From Lachnospiraceae bacterium (lineage in GTDB: Bacteria > Bacillota > Clostridia > Lachnospirales > Lachnospiraceae): 33,389 bases of DNA. Both the position numbers and the translations under genes were made by a program. Positions 16,074 through 23,349 of this stretch are shown in pieces. The notes under the pieces were generated by a model, which did no database searches, was not told the DNA's origin, and was given only the letters and a program-made list of their open reading frames with translations. The stretch is from assembly GCA_022787145.1 (NCBI GenBank), contig JALFVM010000030.1, positions 1 to 33,389 of the forward strand, read 5' to 3'. Position 1 is the stretch's first letter. Each line of letters starts with the position of its first letter.

Positions 16074-16466
16074 ATGGCAAATAAGAGACAGAAAAAGAAA
16101 AAAGAAAAACAGCAGGTAATGAAACAGGATGATTTGGTAGTAAACTTCATAAATGTTGTGCCTGAGACAAAAAAGGCATCTGTTGAATTAGCTGAAAACA
16201 ACACAACGGAAGAGACCTGTGTGAAGGTTTCTGTCCGTACAAATAATACAAAAAGGGAGAGTACAAGTATGAAAATGAATTTCTGTGTTCAGTTTATGGG
16301 AAAAGAGTATACAGAGCAGGAGATTGTAAACCAGATTAAGACTGATTGGAAAAACGAAGGAAACAAAATCGGAGATATGAAAACACTCGATATCTATATG
16401 AAAGTAGAGGAAGCAAAAGTATACTATGTAATCAATGGCTCTGTTAACAAAGAGCTGGCACTGTAA
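16074..16466 (+). CDS. DUF6465 family protein
   Basis: A 130-residue protein. The first 25 residues are extremely Lys/Gln-rich (a basic, probably disordered tail). The C-terminal domain (about 64-130), starting at KMNFCVQFMGKEYTEQEI and ending in KTLDIYMKVEEAKVYYVING, is what I recognise as DUF6465, found in many Lachnospiraceae. No function is known. The basic tail could bind nucleic acid; that is only a guess. TTGAGGT precedes the ATG. The gene has its own promoter and terminator and is monocistronic. Confidence 0.8.
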   Translation: MANKRQKKKKEKQQVMKQDDLVVNFINVVPETKKASVELAENNTTEETCVKVSVRTNNTKRESTSMKMNFCVQFMGKEYTEQEIVNQIKTDWKNEGNKIGDMKTLDIYMKVEEAKVYYVINGSVNKELAL

Positions 16467-16482
16467 TCATAGCAAATGCCAG

Positions 16483-16522
16483 AAGCACCGCTGTACATGC
16501 AAAAGTACATCGGTGCTTTTTT
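16483..16522 (+). terminator. Intrinsic terminator of the DUF6465 gene
   Basis: AAGCACCG-C-TGTAC pairs with GTACA-T-CGGTGCTT around an A-rich loop, with one internal mismatch, followed by TTTTTT. It lies just before the stop of the convergent small gene. Confidence 0.85.
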
Positions 16523-16527
16523 GATAC

Positions 16528-16719
16528 TTAAAGATAATTTTGCTGACATTTGACACATTTGGAATCTCGATTACAGTAAAAATGCTGGACAATGTCATCG
16601 ACTCTTGTGCAAGTAGCTTTTTTGTATACAACCGTATGTTTGACTTTTGACACGTCAGTAGGACAGATGGATTCAAAAGTCATTGTATATTCGTCTTCCC
16701 GCTCCTGTTCTTTTTCCAT
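16528..16719 (-). CDS. Small cysteine-rich protein, function unknown
   Basis: A 63-residue protein with an acidic N-terminus and cysteines at 19, 37, 49, 55 and 58, ending in a Cys-x5-Cys-x2-Cys cluster that could bind zinc. No family is recognised. The ATG at 16719 was chosen because AAAGGAG lies 9 bases upstream; a GTG three codons earlier is too close to that site. A good sigma-A promoter on the minus strand supports a real gene. It is convergent with the DUF6465 gene. Confidence 0.6.
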   Translation of the reverse strand: MEKEQEREDEYTMTFESICPTDVSKVKHTVVYKKATCTRVDDIVQHFYCNRDSKCVKCQQNYL

Positions 16720-16746
16720 AGTACGCACTCCTTTACTTAATGTCTA

Positions 16747-16775
16747 TTGTGAATCTTTTATTTTTAGATTATAAT
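16747..16775 (+). promoter_or_regulatory. Sigma-A promoter of the FadR-type regulator gene
   Basis: TTGTGA (16747-16752), a 17-base spacer and a perfect TATAAT (16770-16775). It overlaps the leftward promoter at the -10. The predicted start is about 67 bases before the regulator ATG. Confidence 0.55.
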
Positions 16776-16797
16776 ACAGACATGAATTTTGTGTCAA
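16768..16797 (-). promoter_or_regulatory. Sigma-A promoter of the small Cys-rich gene
   Basis: On the minus strand: TTGACA (16792-16797), an 18-base spacer and TATAAT (16768-16773). Its -10 overlaps the -10 of the rightward FadR-type gene promoter. Confidence 0.7.
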
Positions 16798-16808
16798 ATT
16801 TTGTGACA
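16785..16808. repeat. Tandem 12-bp direct repeat, candidate operator
   Basis: AATTTTGTGTCA (16785-16796) is followed directly by AATTTTGTGACA (16797-16808); 11 of 12 bases agree. The pair also forms an inverted TGTCA-N7-TGACA. It covers the -35 of the leftward promoter and the first transcribed bases of the rightward one. Confidence 0.55.
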
Positions 16809-16848
16809 GAATAGAAAGACACAGGAAAGAAAAACAGGAGTAGATAGA

Positions 16849-17562
16849 ATGTTTAAGAAAATTGATAAAGAAAGAGCTTTTGATGGAGTTGTGGAACAGA
16901 TTCTTGACAATATTCAAAAGGGCAGATTAAAAAAAGGCGATTCTCTTCCTTCCGAGCGTGTAATGGCGGAGGAGATGGGCGTGTCCAGACCGGCAATCAG
17001 GGAAGCTCTTAGGGCATTGCAGTTGCTTGGAATTATTACTACGATTCAGGGAGGAGCCAATTATATTTCAGAGGATTTGGAAGGATGCTTAATTGGACCG
17101 TTGTCGATTCTTTTTCGTATGCAAAATGGAAATGTTCGCCAGGCCCAGCAGCTTCGTTCTGCTCTGGAAAAGGAGGCTGCTTCTCTGGCTGCAAAGAATT
17201 GTACACCTTTGGATGAGGCGGAACTCCGCATGATTCTCGCGCGTCTGGATGCATCAGAGAATGAGAAGATCAGGGGAGACTTAGATAGAGATCTTCATAT
17301 AAAAATCGGCAAGATGGCAGGAAATCCAATGATTTTCAGTGTGCTGAGTGCTTCTTCACAACTGATGGAAAATATTATTACGGGAATCCGAGGATATCTT
17401 ATGCAGAAAAACAATTCTGTACTGGAAATTGATGAACAGCATCATCTGCTTGTAGATGCCATTGCAGAGAAAGATGAAAAACAGGCAAAAAAATATATGC
17501 AGGAGCATATGGATTCTGTTGAACGCTATATCGAGGAGATAGCGAAGAAAGAACAATTATAA
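16849..17562 (+). CDS. FadR/GntR-family transcriptional regulator with FCD domain
   Basis: A 237-residue regulator. Residues about 10-75 form a GntR winged helix (LPSERVMAEEMGVSRPAIREALRALQLLGI). Residues about 95-230 form an all-helical FCD ligand-binding domain with the usual Asp/His metal-site regions (DRDLHIKIG, EQHHLLVDAI, MQEHM). FCD regulators of this subgroup commonly sense organic acids such as lactate, pyruvate or malate and repress the adjacent genes. It lies just upstream of an Ldh_2 dehydrogenase whose promoter carries FadR-type sites, so it is probably the local regulator. The ligand is not determined by sequence. Confidence 0.9.
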   Translation: MFKKIDKERAFDGVVEQILDNIQKGRLKKGDSLPSERVMAEEMGVSRPAIREALRALQLLGIITTIQGGANYISEDLEGCLIGPLSILFRMQNGNVRQAQQLRSALEKEAASLAAKNCTPLDEAELRMILARLDASENEKIRGDLDRDLHIKIGKMAGNPMIFSVLSASSQLMENIITGIRGYLMQKNNSVLEIDEQHHLLVDAIAEKDEKQAKKYMQEHMDSVERYIEEIAKKEQL

Positions 17563-17576
17563 GAAAACTATAAAAG

Positions 17577-17614
17577 AACTGTTGTTGAGAGAAAATCTCA
17601 GCAGCAGTTTTTTC
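17577..17614 (+). terminator. Intrinsic terminator of the FadR-type gene
   Basis: AACTGTTGTTGAGA pairs with TCTCAGCAGCAGTT (G-U pairs included) around GAAAA, followed by TTTTTT. It separates the regulator from the Ldh_2 gene, which has its own promoter. Confidence 0.85.
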
Positions 17615-17643
17615 TTGATTTTTGAAAAAAAAGATGGTATAAT
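17615..17643 (+). promoter_or_regulatory. Sigma-A promoter of the Ldh_2-malic enzyme operon
   Basis: TTGATT (17615-17620), a 17-base spacer and a perfect TATAAT (17638-17643) preceded by TGG (extended -10). It starts inside the T-rich tail of the preceding terminator. Transcription should begin near 17650. Confidence 0.8.
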
Positions 17644-17653
17644 CAATTTAAAA

Positions 17654-17686
17654 ATTGGTAATACCAATATAAGAAATGGTAATGCC
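17654..17686 (+). promoter_or_regulatory. Tandem FadR/GntR-type operator
   Basis: ATTGGTA-A-TACCAAT (17654-17668) is a perfect palindrome that contains TGGTAATACCA, an exact match to the FadR-subfamily core TNGTnnnACNA. A degenerate copy, TGGTAATGCC (17677-17686), lies 21 bp downstream, two helical turns away. Both lie just after the predicted transcription start, as for a repressor. Confidence 0.7.
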
Positions 17687-17702
17687 GGAAAGGTTGATTT
17701 AT

Positions 17703-18833
17703 ATGGGATATGTAAAATGGAATTATGAGATACTGGATCGCTTTTGTCAGGATGTTTTTGAGACATTTGGATTTAGCAGTGAGGACAGTGAGACGATTAA
17801 GGATGTGCTTTTGACAGCAGATTTGTTTGGTATTGAAAGTCACGGGATGCAGAGAATGGTACGTTATCATAAAGGAATTGAAAAGGGGACCATTCATCCG
17901 GATGCGAAGCCGGAAGTTGTATTCGAAACTCCTGTGTCAGCCGTGATTGACGGACACAGTGCCATGGGACAGCTTACCAGTGTGTACGCCATGAAAAAGG
18001 CAATTGAGAAGGCAAAAACAACAGGGGTAGGTATCGTGACAGTCAGAGAATCCAATCATTTTGGAATTGCAGGTTATTATGCAAAAATGGCCAGTGACCA
18101 GGGATTACTTGGTATGGCATTTACAAATTCAGAGGCGATTATGGTGCCTACTTTCGGAAGAAAAGCCATGATTGGTTCCAACCCTATTGCGATTGCCATG
18201 GATGCAGAACCTTATCCATTTCTGTTTGATGCATCTACAACAGTCGTAACAAGAGGAAAACTGGAAATGTATAATAAAATGAATAAGCCGCTTCCGCAGG
18301 GATGGGCATTAGATAAAGATGGACATGCAAGCTGCGATGCACCGGATGTGCTGGCTAATATTGTATCTAAAAAAGGCGGCGGTATTATGCCGCTTGGAGG
18401 TAATTGTGAGGTGAGCGGAAGTCATAAGGGATACGGCTACGGAATGATATGTGAGATCTTTAGTTCCATTCTTTCTATGGGTGTTACCTCAAACTCCTGT
18501 TGTACTTTTGCAGATAAGACAGGTATCTGTCATGGATTTATTGCTGTCAATCCTGCTGTATTTGGAGATGCTGAGGCAATCAAAGCACATTTTTCTCAGT
18601 ATCTGAAACAATTGAGAGAAAGTCCGAAGGCGGATGGACAGGAACGTATCTACACACATGGCGAGAAAGAAATCTTTGCTGAAAAAGAAAGAAGAGAAAA
18701 CGGAATTCCTGTAAATGATAATACAATGGTGGAACTGGCAAATCTCTGCGCCTACCTGAAGCTGAATTTTCATTCTTATTTTCAAGATTATGAACTGCCG
18801 AAAGACAGCAAATTTTTTGGAGGAAATTATTAA
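17703..18833 (+). CDS. Ldh_2-family malate/L-lactate dehydrogenase
   Basis: A 376-residue NAD(P)-dependent oxidoreductase of the Ldh_2 family (malate, L-lactate, ureidoglycolate and sulfolactate dehydrogenases), which has a fold unrelated to classic LDH/MDH. Conserved sites include ESHGMQR (H47), the active-site SNHFGIAGYYA (H119), FGRKAMIGSNPIAIAM and the SGSHKGYGYGM block. Substrate choice cannot be read, but the downstream malic enzyme favours malate or another 2-hydroxy acid. The ATG at 17703 follows AAAGG; an in-frame ATG at 17676 overlaps the second operator copy. The gene ends 18 bases before malic enzyme. Confidence 0.9.
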   Translation: MGYVKWNYEILDRFCQDVFETFGFSSEDSETIKDVLLTADLFGIESHGMQRMVRYHKGIEKGTIHPDAKPEVVFETPVSAVIDGHSAMGQLTSVYAMKKAIEKAKTTGVGIVTVRESNHFGIAGYYAKMASDQGLLGMAFTNSEAIMVPTFGRKAMIGSNPIAIAMDAEPYPFLFDASTTVVTRGKLEMYNKMNKPLPQGWALDKDGHASCDAPDVLANIVSKKGGGIMPLGGNCEVSGSHKGYGYGMICEIFSSILSMGVTSNSCCTFADKTGICHGFIAVNPAVFGDAEAIKAHFSQYLKQLRESPKADGQERIYTHGEKEIFAEKERRENGIPVNDNTMVELANLCAYLKLNFHSYFQDYELPKDSKFFGGNY

Positions 18834-18851
18834 AAATTGGAGGAAAAAGAT

Positions 18852-20027
18852 ATGGATTATGCAAAAGAGTCTTTGAAACTGCACAAAGAATGGAAAGGAA
18901 AAATAGAAGTAGTAACTACAGTTCCCGTTGAAACAAAAGACGATCTGTCCCTTGCTTATACACCGGGAGTTGCACAGCCTTGTCTGGAGATTCAAAAGGA
19001 TGTGGACAAATCTTATGAGCTGACAAGAAGATGGAATATGTGTCTGGTAGTGACAGATGGTTCTGCGGTGCTGGGACTTGGAGACATTGGACCGGAGGCT
19101 GGTATGCCTGTTATGGAAGGAAAATGTGTACTGTTTAAGGCTTTTGGTGATGTAGATGCGTTTCCTCTGTGCATCAAGAGTCATGATGTAGACGAGATTG
19201 TCAATACAATCTATCTGATATCAGGTTCCTTTGGCGGTGTGAATCTGGAAGATATTTCCGCACCGAGATGCTTTGAAATTGAGAAAAAATTAAAAGAAAA
19301 ATGTGATATTCCAATTTTCCATGATGACCAGCATGGTACCGCTGTGATTACCCTGGCAGGCTTGAACAATGCAATAAAGCTGGTAGGAAAGAAAAAAGAA
19401 GAAGTAAAGATTGTTATGAATGGAGCCGGTGCTGCGGCAATTTCCATTGCAAGACTGCTTCTGAAAGCCGGCTATGCCAACATTACACTCTGCGATAGAA
19501 AAGGAGCAATTTATGAAGGTCGCCAGGAAGGAATGAATCCTGTCAAGGAAGAGATGAGCAAGATTACCAACAAGGAGAAGAAGGAAGGAAGTCTGGCAGA
19601 TATGCTCAAGGGCGCAGATGTATTTGTCGGTGTATCTGCACCAGGTGCTGTCACAAAAGAAATGGTAGAGACTATGGCGAAAGATGCCGTGCTGTTTGCA
19701 TGCGCAAACCCTGTACCGGAGATTTATCCGGACGATGCAAAAGCAGGAGGTGCGAAGATTGTAGCAACCGGAAGAAGTGATTTTCCGAATCAGATCAACA
19801 ACGTGCTGGCATTCCCAGGTATTTTCCGGGGAACTTTTGATGTGAGAGCAAGTGATATCAATGATGAGATGAAGATTGCGGCAGCAGATGCACTGGCAAA
19901 TCTGATTACGGATGAGGAATTAAGCCCTGAGTATATTATTCCGAAGGCATTTGATAAGAGAGTAGGCCCGGCGGTTGCCAAAGCGGTCGCAGATGCTGCG
20001 AGAAGAACCGGAGTTGCCAGAATATAA
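18852..20027 (+). CDS. Malic enzyme (NAD(P)-dependent)
   Basis: A 391-residue short-type bacterial malic enzyme, which decarboxylates malate to pyruvate and CO2 with reduction of NAD(P). Visible features are the catalytic Tyr Y36 (AYTPGVA), the lysine K91 (EGKCVLFKAFGDVDAFPL), the metal-site NLEDISAPRCFEIE and IFHDDQHGTA, and the Rossmann NGAGAAAISIARLLL. The ATG at 18852 follows TTGGAGG; a TTG at 18837 lies inside that ribosome site. It is co-transcribed with the Ldh_2 gene. Cofactor preference is not assigned. No convincing terminator follows, only very A-rich DNA. Confidence 0.94.
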   Translation: MDYAKESLKLHKEWKGKIEVVTTVPVETKDDLSLAYTPGVAQPCLEIQKDVDKSYELTRRWNMCLVVTDGSAVLGLGDIGPEAGMPVMEGKCVLFKAFGDVDAFPLCIKSHDVDEIVNTIYLISGSFGGVNLEDISAPRCFEIEKKLKEKCDIPIFHDDQHGTAVITLAGLNNAIKLVGKKKEEVKIVMNGAGAAAISIARLLLKAGYANITLCDRKGAIYEGRQEGMNPVKEEMSKITNKEKKEGSLADMLKGADVFVGVSAPGAVTKEMVETMAKDAVLFACANPVPEIYPDDAKAGGAKIVATGRSDFPNQINNVLAFPGIFRGTFDVRASDINDEMKIAAADALANLITDEELSPEYIIPKAFDKRVGPAVAKAVADAARRTGVARI

Positions 20028-20120
20028 GCAGTACAAAAAAGAAAATAATACAGGAAAAATATCAAATAATTACAACAAAAGCAAAAAAATAAAAAATTTG
20101 AAAAAAGTTTAAAAAAACTA

Positions 20121-20149
20121 TTGACTTCGTTTGATCCAGGTGCTATAAT
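20121..20149 (+). promoter_or_regulatory. Sigma-A promoter of the tRNA-Leu gene
   Basis: TTGACT (20121-20126), a 17-base spacer and TATAAT (20144-20149). The tRNA begins 38 bases further on. The region before it (20028-20120) is A-rich and holds no gene that I can see. Confidence 0.85.
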
Positions 20150-20186
20150 TCATCTTGTCGTTAAGCAAGAGAGCAAAAAACGATAT

Positions 20187-20270
20187 GCGGAAGTGTCGGA
20201 ACTGGCAGACGAGCAAGACTAAGGATCTTGTGGCATTCGTGCCGTGTGGGTTCAAGTCCCATCTTCCGCA
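20187..20270 (+). tRNA. tRNA-Leu (anticodon AAG)
   Basis: The 84-base sequence folds as a class II tRNA. The acceptor GCGGAAG pairs with CTTCCGC. The anticodon stem CAAGA/TCTTG encloses the loop CTAAGGA with anticodon AAG at 20221-20223. A long variable arm (TGGCATTCGTGCC) and the T-arm loop TTCAAGT follow. Leucine tRNAs are class II. CCA is not encoded. It would read CUU and, after A34 to inosine, CUC. Confidence 0.93.
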
Positions 20271-20276
20271 GGAAAG

Positions 20277-20309
20277 AAACCCTGTACCTGAAAAGGTACA
20301 GGGTTTTTT
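20277..20309 (+). terminator. Intrinsic terminator after tRNA-Leu
   Basis: CCCTGTACCT (20280-20289) pairs perfectly with AGGTACAGGG (20294-20303) around GAAA, followed by TTTTTT. Confidence 0.92.
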
Positions 20310-20339
20310 GCATACATAAATATGTAAAAGGAGTATAGC

Positions 20340-21053
20340 ATGATTGCAATTATTTTTGATGTGGATGATACACTTTATGACCAGATTGTCCCGTTCCAGA
20401 ATGCATGCCGGAAGATTCTTGGAAGAGATTTGGAGAATGCAGAGGAAATGTACCGTGCGTTCAGTTATTGGGGCAATTTTTATTATCCGGATTATCAGAC
20501 GGGAAAACTTCCTCTGGATGAATACAGAATCATTCGCTTTTCCAAAGCGATGGAAGTGTGCGGTGTTTCCGTGACAAGGCAGGAGGCAATTGATTTCCAG
20601 AAACAGTATCTGGAAAATCAGAGCAGACTATGCCTGTCGCAGAGAATGCAGGAAATTCTGGACTTATGCAAAGCGTCTGGAGTCTGGCTCGGACTTATGA
20701 CAAACGGTCCGACGCATCATCAAAGTGCAAAAATTGATGCACTTGGGCTGCAGCGGTGGATTCCATCCGAACATATTTTCATCTCGGAGGCTGTTGGATG
20801 CACAAAGCCTGACCGGGAAATTTTTGCGGCGGCAGAAAAAGGGATGGCACAGCCTGTGCAGGAAATTTATATGGTGGGCGATTCTTATGATAAAGATATG
20901 CTGGGAGCAATAAATGCAGGATGGCGTACCGTATGGATGAATCATCGCCGCCATCCATTGCCGGAAGGGGCAAAAGAGCCTGATTATACTGCGTACAGCG
21001 AACTGGAACTGCAAAAGATTTTTGAAGAAAAATTTTGTATAAATAACGGATGA
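20340..21053 (+). CDS. HAD-superfamily hydrolase (HAD-IA type)
   Basis: A 237-residue haloacid-dehalogenase-like phosphatase. Motif I is FDVDDTLYD (nucleophile D7, acid D9), motif II is LMTNGPTHHQ, the motif III lysine lies in CTKPDREIF and motif IV is MVGDSYDKDMLGA. A helical cap (about 15-90) fits subclass IA. The substrate is unknown; relatives act on phosphoglycolate, nucleotides or sugar phosphates. AAAAGGAG precedes the ATG. Only 30 bases separate it from the tRNA terminator, so it may depend on read-through or on an unnoticed weak promoter. Confidence 0.88.
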   Translation: MIAIIFDVDDTLYDQIVPFQNACRKILGRDLENAEEMYRAFSYWGNFYYPDYQTGKLPLDEYRIIRFSKAMEVCGVSVTRQEAIDFQKQYLENQSRLCLSQRMQEILDLCKASGVWLGLMTNGPTHHQSAKIDALGLQRWIPSEHIFISEAVGCTKPDREIFAAAEKGMAQPVQEIYMVGDSYDKDMLGAINAGWRTVWMNHRRHPLPEGAKEPDYTAYSELELQKIFEEKFCINNG

Positions 21054-21118
21054 TCGCCAAACACTAAATGAAAAGATATCTTGACAAATATATCAGTATA
21101 GCCAAATGTAAGAAAGTA

Positions 21119-21127
21119 TGATATACT
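21119..21127 (+). promoter_or_regulatory. Extended -10 promoter of ldh
   Basis: TG-A-TATACT, an extended -10 element 68 bases before the ldh start; there is no clear -35. A TTGACA at 21081 is too far from this -10 to pair with it. Confidence 0.5.
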
Positions 21128-21194
21128 GCGGTTAGCAAAGATTATACGGGTTTTTACTGACGCAATGAAATTTACAAAAAAGGAGCTGGAAATT

Positions 21195-22142
21195 ATGCAG
21201 GCAGGAAAACGTAAAGTAGTAATTGTAGGTACAGGTATGGTGGGAATGAGCTATGCTTATTCTCTGTTGAATCAATCCGTTTGTGATGAGTTGGTTTTGA
21301 TTGATGTAAACAAAGCCAGAGCAGAAGGAGAGGCAATGGATCTGAATCATGGTCTGGCTTTTGCCAATTCCAGTATGACGATTTATGCCGGAGAGTATGA
21401 GGATTGTGCAGACGCAGATATCGTTGTGATTTGCGCAGGTGTGGCTCAAAAGCCCGGTGAGACAAGGCTGGATCTGCTGAAGCGAAATGCAGAAGTATTT
21501 CGTTCAATTATTGGACCGGTGGTTGCATCAGGATTTAATGGAATCTTTTTGGTGGCTACGAATCCGGTGGACATCATGACACGTATCACCTGTGAACTGT
21601 CCGGATTTAATGCAGGACGTGTGCTGGGAAGCGGAACTGCTCTCGATACCGCGAGACTTCGCTATCTGGTCGGTGATTATTTAAAGACAGATCCGAGAAA
21701 CATCCATGCATATGTAATGGGAGAGCACGGAGATTCTGAGTTTGTGCCGTGGAGCCAGGCGCTGCTGGCTACGAAGCCGATTCTGGAAATCTGCCAGGAA
21801 GATCAGGTGTGTGCACAGCAGGGCAAACTTCAGGAGATTGAAGAAGAAGTTCGTACAGCAGCATATAAGATCATTGAGGCGAAACGTGCGACCTATTATG
21901 GAATCGGAATGGCGCTGACAAGAATTACCAAGGCAATTCTTGGAGATGAGAGAAGTGTTCTGACGGTATCCGCTATGCTGAAAGGAGAGTACGGTCAGAG
22001 AGATGTTTATGTAGGTGTTCCGTGTATCATCAATAAAAATGGTGTGCAGCGTATTTTGCCGCTGAATCTGACGGAGGAAGAACTGGACAAGCTGGCAAAA
22101 TCCTGTGATACACTTCGTGAAAGTTATGAAGGAATTTTTTAA
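21195..22142 (+). CDS. ldh: L-lactate dehydrogenase (NAD-dependent)
   Basis: A 315-residue classic LDH that reduces pyruvate to L-lactate and recycles NADH in fermentation. The Rossmann motif GTGMVGMSYA is followed by the substrate loop AGVAQKPGETR. The Gln in the loop (Q85 here) rather than Arg marks lactate rather than malate specificity. The catalytic His is H178 in MGEHGDSEF. The ATG at 21195 follows AAGGAG nine bases upstream and gives the family-standard length; the in-frame ATG at 21165 lacks a ribosome site. A hairpin terminator follows. Confidence 0.94.
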   Translation: MQAGKRKVVIVGTGMVGMSYAYSLLNQSVCDELVLIDVNKARAEGEAMDLNHGLAFANSSMTIYAGEYEDCADADIVVICAGVAQKPGETRLDLLKRNAEVFRSIIGPVVASGFNGIFLVATNPVDIMTRITCELSGFNAGRVLGSGTALDTARLRYLVGDYLKTDPRNIHAYVMGEHGDSEFVPWSQALLATKPILEICQEDQVCAQQGKLQEIEEEVRTAAYKIIEAKRATYYGIGMALTRITKAILGDERSVLTVSAMLKGEYGQRDVYVGVPCIINKNGVQRILPLNLTEEELDKLAKSCDTLRESYEGIF

Positions 22143-22195
22143 ACAAAGTTTGTATGAAGAGGTAAAGATTTGAGGAGAAGATAAAAAAGGAAGAA

Positions 22196-22234
22196 CTGAT
22201 TCTGCGTTTGAATTCTGGCGCAGGATTGGTTTTT
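22196..22234 (+). terminator. Intrinsic terminator of ldh
   Basis: An 11-bp stem (22196-22206 with 22219-22229), including three wobble pairs, is followed by TTTTT. It separates ldh from the sugar-sensing operon. Confidence 0.7.
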
Positions 22235-22235
22235 C

Positions 22236-22263
22236 TTGCTATTAGATTGCTTATGCTTATAGT
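22236..22263 (+). promoter_or_regulatory. Probable sigma-A promoter of the sensor operon
   Basis: TTGCTA (22236-22241), a 16-base spacer and TATAGT (22258-22263), about 45 bases upstream of the first gene. This is a moderate match only. Confidence 0.4.
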
Positions 22264-22308
22264 TTGGCACAGTGATTTTGTTAGGTACAGCAGAATGTTT
22301 GAAGAAAA

Positions 22309-23349
22309 ATGAAAAAAATAAAAATGAAACACTTAAAATGGAAAAAAAATGTCATTGGGCTGGCGGTGGGCAGCATGGCACTTGTGATGGCAGTCAGCGC
22401 TTTTGTGTGGCTGTATTTTAATTACAGCATTCGAAAGAGTGGTCTGGAGGACAGCAGCGATATTCAATATTATGATAAACATTATGTGATGATTGTAGAC
22501 AATCCGGATTCACTGTTTTGGCGCTCGGTATATGAGAGCGGTGTGGAGGAAGCAAAGGCACAGGGCGCGATTCTGGAATTAAAAGGAGTGACAAGTTCCT
22601 CTGGGTATAAAAAAACAGATTTGATGCGCATGTGCATCGCAGAATCTGTGGATGGAATCCTGATTCAGTATTCCGGGGAGTTTGGTCTGGAAACTTTGAT
22701 TGACAAGGCAGTTCAGCATAACATTGCTGTGGCAACGATTTCGGAGGATGATCCACAGAGCAAACGCCAGAGTTTTGTGGGAGTCAATACATATCAGTTG
22801 GGGGAGGCCTACAGTGAGCAGGTTCTTTCCCTTATGAACAAAAATACAAAGAAAATCATGATTCTTACCAACAGTTTTATCAGCAGTACGACACAAAAAC
22901 TTGTTTCGGTGCAGATTAGAAATGCTGTGGCAAAGAGTCCTTTAGGAAGTAAAATTGATTTTGAAGTAAAAAATGTCAGTGCAGTTTCTTCGTTTGATTC
23001 GGAAGAGACAATCCGCAATATTTTTCTTACTTCTGAGGGACCGCCGGATATTCTGGTATGTCTGGATGAGACGGATACGGAATGTGCTTACCAGGCAGTG
23101 ATTGATTACAATGAAGTGGGACAGGTATCCATTGTGGGATATTATACGACGCCGACAATTCTGGAAGGGATTCAAAAGGGGATTATTTCCATGTCCGTAG
23201 AGCTGGATGCGCAGCAAATGGGAAAATCGGCTGTGGATGCACTGGTAGAATATGGAAAAGAAGGTCGTGTCAGCGAATATTTCAGTGTAGATGTGAACAT
23301 CATCACACCGCATAATGTAGAGGATTATTTAAAACAAAATGAAGAATAA
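22309..23349 (+). CDS. Membrane-anchored periplasmic-binding-type sugar sensor (XylFII-like)
   Basis: A 346-residue protein with an uncleaved-type N-terminal membrane anchor (about 13-37) and a type I periplasmic-binding fold (about 48-330), as in ribose/xylose-binding proteins. No lipobox is visible. It is encoded directly before, and overlaps by 11 bases, a LytS/YesM-type kinase gene. In Clostridium beijerinckii a similar anchored protein, XylFII, binds xylose and activates the LytS kinase. I infer an equivalent sensor role; the sugar is unknown. The first ATG is used, but the ribosome site is weak and an ATG five codons later (22324) is possible. Confidence 0.84.
   Translation: MKKIKMKHLKWKKNVIGLAVGSMALVMAVSAFVWLYFNYSIRKSGLEDSSDIQYYDKHYVMIVDNPDSLFWRSVYESGVEEAKAQGAILELKGVTSSSGYKKTDLMRMCIAESVDGILIQYSGEFGLETLIDKAVQHNIAVATISEDDPQSKRQSFVGVNTYQLGEAYSEQVLSLMNKNTKKIMILTNSFISSTTQKLVSVQIRNAVAKSPLGSKIDFEVKNVSAVSSFDSEETIRNIFLTSEGPPDILVCLDETDTECAYQAVIDYNEVGQVSIVGYYTTPTILEGIQKGIISMSVELDAQQMGKSAVDALVEYGKEGRVSEYFSVDVNIITPHNVEDYLKQNEE

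Noticed and set aside
20028-20120. A-rich stretch after malic enzyme as a terminator or riboswitch
   Set aside because: No stable hairpin or conserved aptamer features are visible; it is only A-rich DNA before the tRNA promoter.
21081-21086. Perfect TTGACA as a -35 for ldh
   Set aside because: No -10 lies 16-18 bases downstream; the only good -10 (21122) is 35 bases away and has its own extended TG.
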